From an uncultured Candidatus Melainabacteria bacterium (lineage in GTDB: Bacteria; Cyanobacteriota; Vampirovibrionia; Gastranaerophilales; Gastranaerophilaceae), in contig CAKVDZ010000004.1 of assembly GCA_934728585.1 (NCBI GenBank), positions 142,333 through 206,332 on the forward strand: DNA of 64,000 nt, in the 5' to 3' direction. Each line of letters opens with the position of its first letter. Position 1 is the first letter of the stretch. Below are positions 60,807 through 64,000 of this stretch, one piece after another. The notes under the pieces were generated by a model. The model saw only the letters and a list, made by a program, of their open reading frames with translations. It was not told the origin of the DNA and ran no database searches. Made by a program: the position numbers and the translations under genes.

Positions 60807-62798
60807 TTATAAATCTAACAATTGTCTTATACTATTAGGTTTTACTTCAACAAGAGTTTTGTAGCTACCTAATTTGATAATATAAATCATTGTTTCAGGG
60901 TCAGGTTGTTCGTTCAATCTAACCTGCATTGAACCTTTTACATCTTCTTTAAATTTTCTGATAACGCTAATTTTTGAACCTACGTAACCAATAAGAGCGT
61001 TAATGCCGTCAACGTTAACTTGCGCAAAACCTCTGTTTGAATCGATTACATATTTTGCTTGAACACTCAAATGTTCAAATGGATCAACTGGCGCTTGAGG
61101 TTGTGGAGCTTCTTCTACAACAGTTTCTTCGCTATCGTCATCGTATTCTTCATCTTCGTATTCAGACTCATCATACTCGTCATCTTCTTCGTCGTATTCT
61201 TCGTAGTCAGCATCTTCGTCTTCATCAACGTAATCTTCTTGATAATTTACATCTTCATCTTCGTCTTCATCTTCAAAAATAAAGAAGTCTTCATCGTTTC
61301 CAGAGTTTTGGCCATAATTGAAGAAGTCGTCGTTTTCCTTTATTGCATAATTATCTTCCGCAAAAGGAGTGTTTTCCTCTGCTGGTTCAGCTTCATCAAA
61401 CAAAGTTTCTTCGTCATGCTTGCTAATTTGAGTCAAAGGATTTTTGAAAATCGATTTTTCTATATCTTGAGAATTTTCATCGAAAATTGACATTTTATCT
61501 TCCTCATTGATTTCGTTTAGAGGTTTGTAAAAATCATTTCTTGCTGGGTAAGCCTGTGGTGTACGGTAGTTATTACCCATTGAATAAGGATTGCTATTAT
61601 TAACTTTTGATTTGTAACTTACTGGTGTAGAAAGAGGTGCAACATTAAATCCCTCCTTGCTATCCTCCTCAAAGTTACTTCTGTTCGTGTTATACACGTC
61701 CATATTTGAATATGACGGATATGCTTGTTCAAAAGTTTCATCATTATCGTGAATTAATCGTCTTGTAACAGATGGAGCTTCACTTGGGTACTGAATTCTT
61801 TTTACTAAATCTCCTATTATTTTAATTAGTACTACTAACAATATAAATTGTAATACAGTTATAAGAGATGAGAAAGATATTCTTACAGATAGTAAACTTT
61901 TTATTTTTTTTGCAACTTTTTGCTTAAATCTAATTATCTTTTTGAAAAATGCCAATTCATCTTCTGTAATATCATCATCGTCAGTTGTAACCTCTGTTTG
62001 TACAGCATCATCAACTGCTTGATTACTGTTTTCTTCAAGCGCAACTTGCTCATTTTGAGTTAGAGCAGAATTATCTGTTGTTGTAACTTGTGTTTGTTGA
62101 GATTGTTGTTGAACCTGTTGTGCTACAGCTTGAACTGCTTGTTGAACTTGTTGAACAGGTTGTGAAACATAACGTTGTACAGGTCTTTGTGTTTGAGTTT
62201 GCTGTGGAGCAATTTCTCTACGAGTTACAGTTTGTTGTGGAACTGCTACATAATTTTGTTGATTTGCACGTCTTTGGCGCTCGTATGATGGAACAAAATC
62301 TGTATTTGTAACAGGTCTTTGTTGATTCAAAACTCTTTGTGGCAAAGCCATTTGAACCTGCTGTGCTGAAACAGTAGGTTTATTTGAATTTCTCGAAGCT
62401 CTTGTTTGAACTGGTTTTGTAACAAAAGCTTTTGGAACAACTTCAATCGGCTTTTTGCTATCAATTGTTATTTTTGTATAGCCTTTTCCTGGAAGTGATG
62501 AATACTGTTGAGTTTTTACATCAACATTCTTGACATTTGAAACACCCGAAATATCTGGCTTAACGTTCATTGTATTTGTTGTTTCTGGCAACAAAATAAC
62601 GTACTTATTATCAGGTTTTTTATTTACAATAATTTGTTCGTTATAAGGCTTATCCGTATAAATATTAACTTTTACAGCACCGTCAGAAGTTTGGTCCAAA
62701 TCCATTTTGACCAATTCATTATTGTAATCACTCGCAAAAACTGGAGCAATTAACAAGGCTGTAAATATTAAGCTATATCTTACTACTTTATTCTTCAC
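60807..62798 (-). CDS. Large membrane protein: AMIN-like domain, Gln-rich linker, membrane helix, acidic tail
   Basis: 663 residues. A signal peptide (YSLIFTALLIAPVFA) precedes an AMIN-like beta domain (about 25-115: VKVNIYTDKPYNEQIIV, YVILLPETTN, YTKITIDSKKPIEV) and a Gln/Pro/Val-rich linker (about 120-260). A membrane helix follows (LITVLQFILLVVLIKIIGDL, about 308-328). Next come a cytosolic Asn/Ser/Glu region, an Asp/Glu/Tyr-rich run (about 505-570), and a compact C-terminal domain (NRGFAQVNVDGINALIGYVG). The C-terminal domain and single helix faintly recall FliO. AMIN domains bind peptidoglycan or secretins. The whole architecture is not one I know. It is 4 bp ahead of the lipoprotein gene. 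Confidence 0.55.
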   Translation of the reverse strand: MKNKVVRYSLIFTALLIAPVFASDYNNELVKMDLDQTSDGAVKVNIYTDKPYNEQIIVNKKPDNKYVILLPETTNTMNVKPDISGVSNVKNVDVKTQQYSSLPGKGYTKITIDSKKPIEVVPKAFVTKPVQTRASRNSNKPTVSAQQVQMALPQRVLNQQRPVTNTDFVPSYERQRRANQQNYVAVPQQTVTRREIAPQQTQTQRPVQRYVSQPVQQVQQAVQAVAQQVQQQSQQTQVTTTDNSALTQNEQVALEENSNQAVDDAVQTEVTTDDDDITEDELAFFKKIIRFKQKVAKKIKSLLSVRISFSSLITVLQFILLVVLIKIIGDLVKRIQYPSEAPSVTRRLIHDNDETFEQAYPSYSNMDVYNTNRSNFEEDSKEGFNVAPLSTPVSYKSKVNNSNPYSMGNNYRTPQAYPARNDFYKPLNEINEEDKMSIFDENSQDIEKSIFKNPLTQISKHDEETLFDEAEPAEENTPFAEDNYAIKENDDFFNYGQNSGNDEDFFIFEDEDEDEDVNYQEDYVDEDEDADYEEYDEEDDEYDESEYEDEEYDDDSEETVVEEAPQPQAPVDPFEHLSVQAKYVIDSNRGFAQVNVDGINALIGYVGSKISVIRKFKEDVKGSMQVRLNEQPDPETMIYIIKLGSYKTLVEVKPNSIRQLLDL

Positions 62799-62905
62799 GG
62801 ACTATCTCCTGAGTTTAATATTAACATTATAATTATAAAAATGATATAAAATTTTAGAAAAATACTACATTTGAGGTATAAAACAAATTAAAATCATGTT
62901 TATGT

Positions 62906-62911
62906 TATCCT
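62906..62911 (+). promoter_or_regulatory. era -10 box (extended)
   Basis: TGT-TATCCT, 6 nt before the era ATG; no ribosome site intervenes, predicting a leaderless mRNA. Confidence 0.45.
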
Positions 62912-62917
62912 AAAATT

Positions 62918-63814
62918 ATGAAAAGCGGATTTGTAACAATTATTGGCAGACCAAATGTCGGAAAATCAACACTCCTAAACCAAATTTTAGGGCAAAAGAT
63001 TGTAATTACGACAGATAAAGCCCAAACAACAAGAAAAAGAATTAAAGGTATTCTAACAAACGAGCAAGGGCAAATCGTCTTTGTTGATACACCTGGAGTG
63101 CATAAACCTTTGAACAAGTTAGGTGAATTTCTACTTGATGAAGCAAAGGTTGCTGTGCCAGATAGCGACGTTGTTTTATTCCTTGTTGACGGTTCTGACC
63201 CAGCTGGCAAAGGCGATAAATGGATTGCGCAAAATATTATTGCAAAGACTCAAATGCCAGTTATTATCGTTTTGAATAAATTAGACAAAATTAAAAATAT
63301 TCAAAAAGTCGAAGAAAATTTAATGAGTTACAAAACTCTTTTTGAAAAAAGCTTTCCAACTGTTAAAATTTCCGCAAAAACGGGTAGAAATATTGATACA
63401 TTATTAGATAACATATACAAAAAACTTCCAGAAGGTGACCTGCTTTACCCTGAAGACGTTTTGACAGAAGAATCTATGCGCGATGTTGCTTCTGAAATCA
63501 TTCGAGAAAAAATCTTGCTAAATACACAAGACGAAATTCCGCACTCAATCGCTGTCATGATTGATAACTACAGAGAAGAAGAAAACATCGACAAAATTTA
63601 TGCAACAATTTTTTGTGAACACAAAAGCCAAAAAGGAATTCTAATTGGCAAAAATGGTTCCTTGCTAAAAACAATTGGAACCCAAGCTAGACTTGAATTA
63701 GAAGAAATTGTTGAAAAAAAAGTTTACCTAGAATTAACTGTAAAAGTCGAAAAAGATTGGCGTAAAAAAGATAAAACACTAAAATCTTTTGGATATTTTG
63801 ACGAAAACAAATAA
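62918..63814 (+). CDS. era: GTPase Era
   Basis: 298 residues. G1 IIGRPNVGKSTLLNQILGQK, G2 region AQTTRKRIKGI, G3 VDTPGVHKPLNKLGEFL, G4 LNKLDKI and G5 ISAKTG, then the C-terminal KH domain (SQKGILIGKNGSLLKTIGTQ with ARLELEEI). Era binds the 3' end of 16S rRNA and helps 30S maturation. It is complete and starts directly after a probable -10 box. Confidence 0.97.
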   Translation: MKSGFVTIIGRPNVGKSTLLNQILGQKIVITTDKAQTTRKRIKGILTNEQGQIVFVDTPGVHKPLNKLGEFLLDEAKVAVPDSDVVLFLVDGSDPAGKGDKWIAQNIIAKTQMPVIIVLNKLDKIKNIQKVEENLMSYKTLFEKSFPTVKISAKTGRNIDTLLDNIYKKLPEGDLLYPEDVLTEESMRDVASEIIREKILLNTQDEIPHSIAVMIDNYREEENIDKIYATIFCEHKSQKGILIGKNGSLLKTIGTQARLELEEIVEKKVYLELTVKVEKDWRKKDKTLKSFGYFDENK

Positions 63815-63903
63815 TCAAAATTTTTAGTCATAATCTCATGTTATTGATTTTACTGCTTCATGATTTATATTGTAAAGTTATGTAACAAACTTCCCCGAAA
63901 CCC

Positions 63904-63931
63904 TAAAGGATTCATGCGTTTGAGCCGATAT
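63904..63931 (+). promoter_or_regulatory. Sigma-28/FliA-type (SigD-like) promoter
   Basis: TAAA (63904-63907), 16-bp spacer, GCCGATAT (63924-63931). This matches the Bacillus SigD form TAAA-N14-16-GCCGATAT and nearly the E. coli FliA form. It stands about 45 bases before the final partial gene. Confidence 0.75.
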
Positions 63932-63974
63932 AGAATATGTAAGGGAAAAGAAAAGTTAATAAGGAGTTACAACT

Positions 63975-64000
63975 ATGGGAATGTCAGCATCACAAGCAAG
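63975..64000 (+). CDS. Start of an unidentified gene (MGMSASQA...), cut by window edge
   Basis: Eight codons are visible after an AAGGAG ribosome site: MGMSASQA. I recall this N-terminus from Melainabacteria proteins of unknown function, often several per genome. The sigma-28-type promoter upstream suggests a late flagellar or motility-linked product. Nothing else can be said from 26 bases. Confidence 0.55.

Overview
The window reads as a chromosomal segment of a non-photosynthetic relative of the cyanobacteria, most likely a gut-type Vampirovibrionia/Melainabacteria (Gastranaerophilales-like). The grounds are an AT-rich genome, an Omp85/BamA with three POTRA repeats (the cyanobacterial number rather than five), a Kdo transferase indicating an LPS-type outer membrane, a flagellar export operon with CsrA-FliW, fermentative electron carriers (EtfBA plus an NfnA-like flavoprotein), no photosynthesis genes, and a last partial gene beginning MGMSASQA, an N-terminus I recall from that group. 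Placement is inference; no rRNA gene is present.

Layout. 1-6400, minus strand: start of nadD, then an apparent operon BamA - OmpH/Skp - a soluble protein resembling the FlhA cytoplasmic domain - a GH77 glucanotransferase. 6600-8620: a lone sugar ABC permease and two uncharacterised genes. 8690-8925: a candidate type I toxin-antitoxin (TA) module. 8910-9980: a CDF metal exporter and its CsoR/RcnR repressor with a G-tract operator. 10038-10263: a broken prepilin-like remnant. 10500-18400, plus strand: XRE regulator, ComEC, phosphodiester glycosidase, two exported proteins, FliW, CsrA and a TPR-like protein. 18380-24557: ACT protein, REC/HD-GYP regulator, AGCS symporter, glycosyltransferase, O-methyltransferase and an exported beta-propeller. 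24557-28490: dnaJ, grpE, groES, groEL. 28620-32700: purA, etfA, etfB, a 57-residue four-cysteine protein and an NfnA-like subunit. 32790-42620: a surface-glycan region (cytidylyltransferase, glycosyltransferases, ATP-grasp, WbqC, DUF1796, DegT aminotransferase, WaaA). 42640-43190: two tandem TA-like modules with shared flanks. 43215-50000: class V aminotransferase, DUF1858, NfeD-SPFH, radical SAM protein, smpB, rplU-rpmA. 50080-57180: fliP-fliQ-fliR-flhB-flhA, a PilZ protein, a membrane protein and a decarboxylase-like PLP enzyme. 57250-59590: two tandem HNH-like paralogues. 59660-64000: sugar-binding lipoprotein, a large AMIN-like/acidic membrane protein, era, and a sigma-28-type promoter before a partial gene.

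The main novelty is three short modules, each encoding a 23-27 residue hydrophobic peptide behind a strong ribosome site and opposed by an antisense promoter with 16-bp spacing. In all three, the antisense terminator stem lies in or at the end of the peptide gene and carries exactly one pair that is G-U in the antisense RNA but C-A in the mRNA. The hairpin after the stop codon shows the reverse bias. Other points of note are the free-standing FlhA-C-like protein, four genes whose -10 box lies exactly 6 nt before the ATG (probable leaderless mRNAs), and an HNH paralogue pair in which one copy has lost its second zinc-binding cysteine pair.
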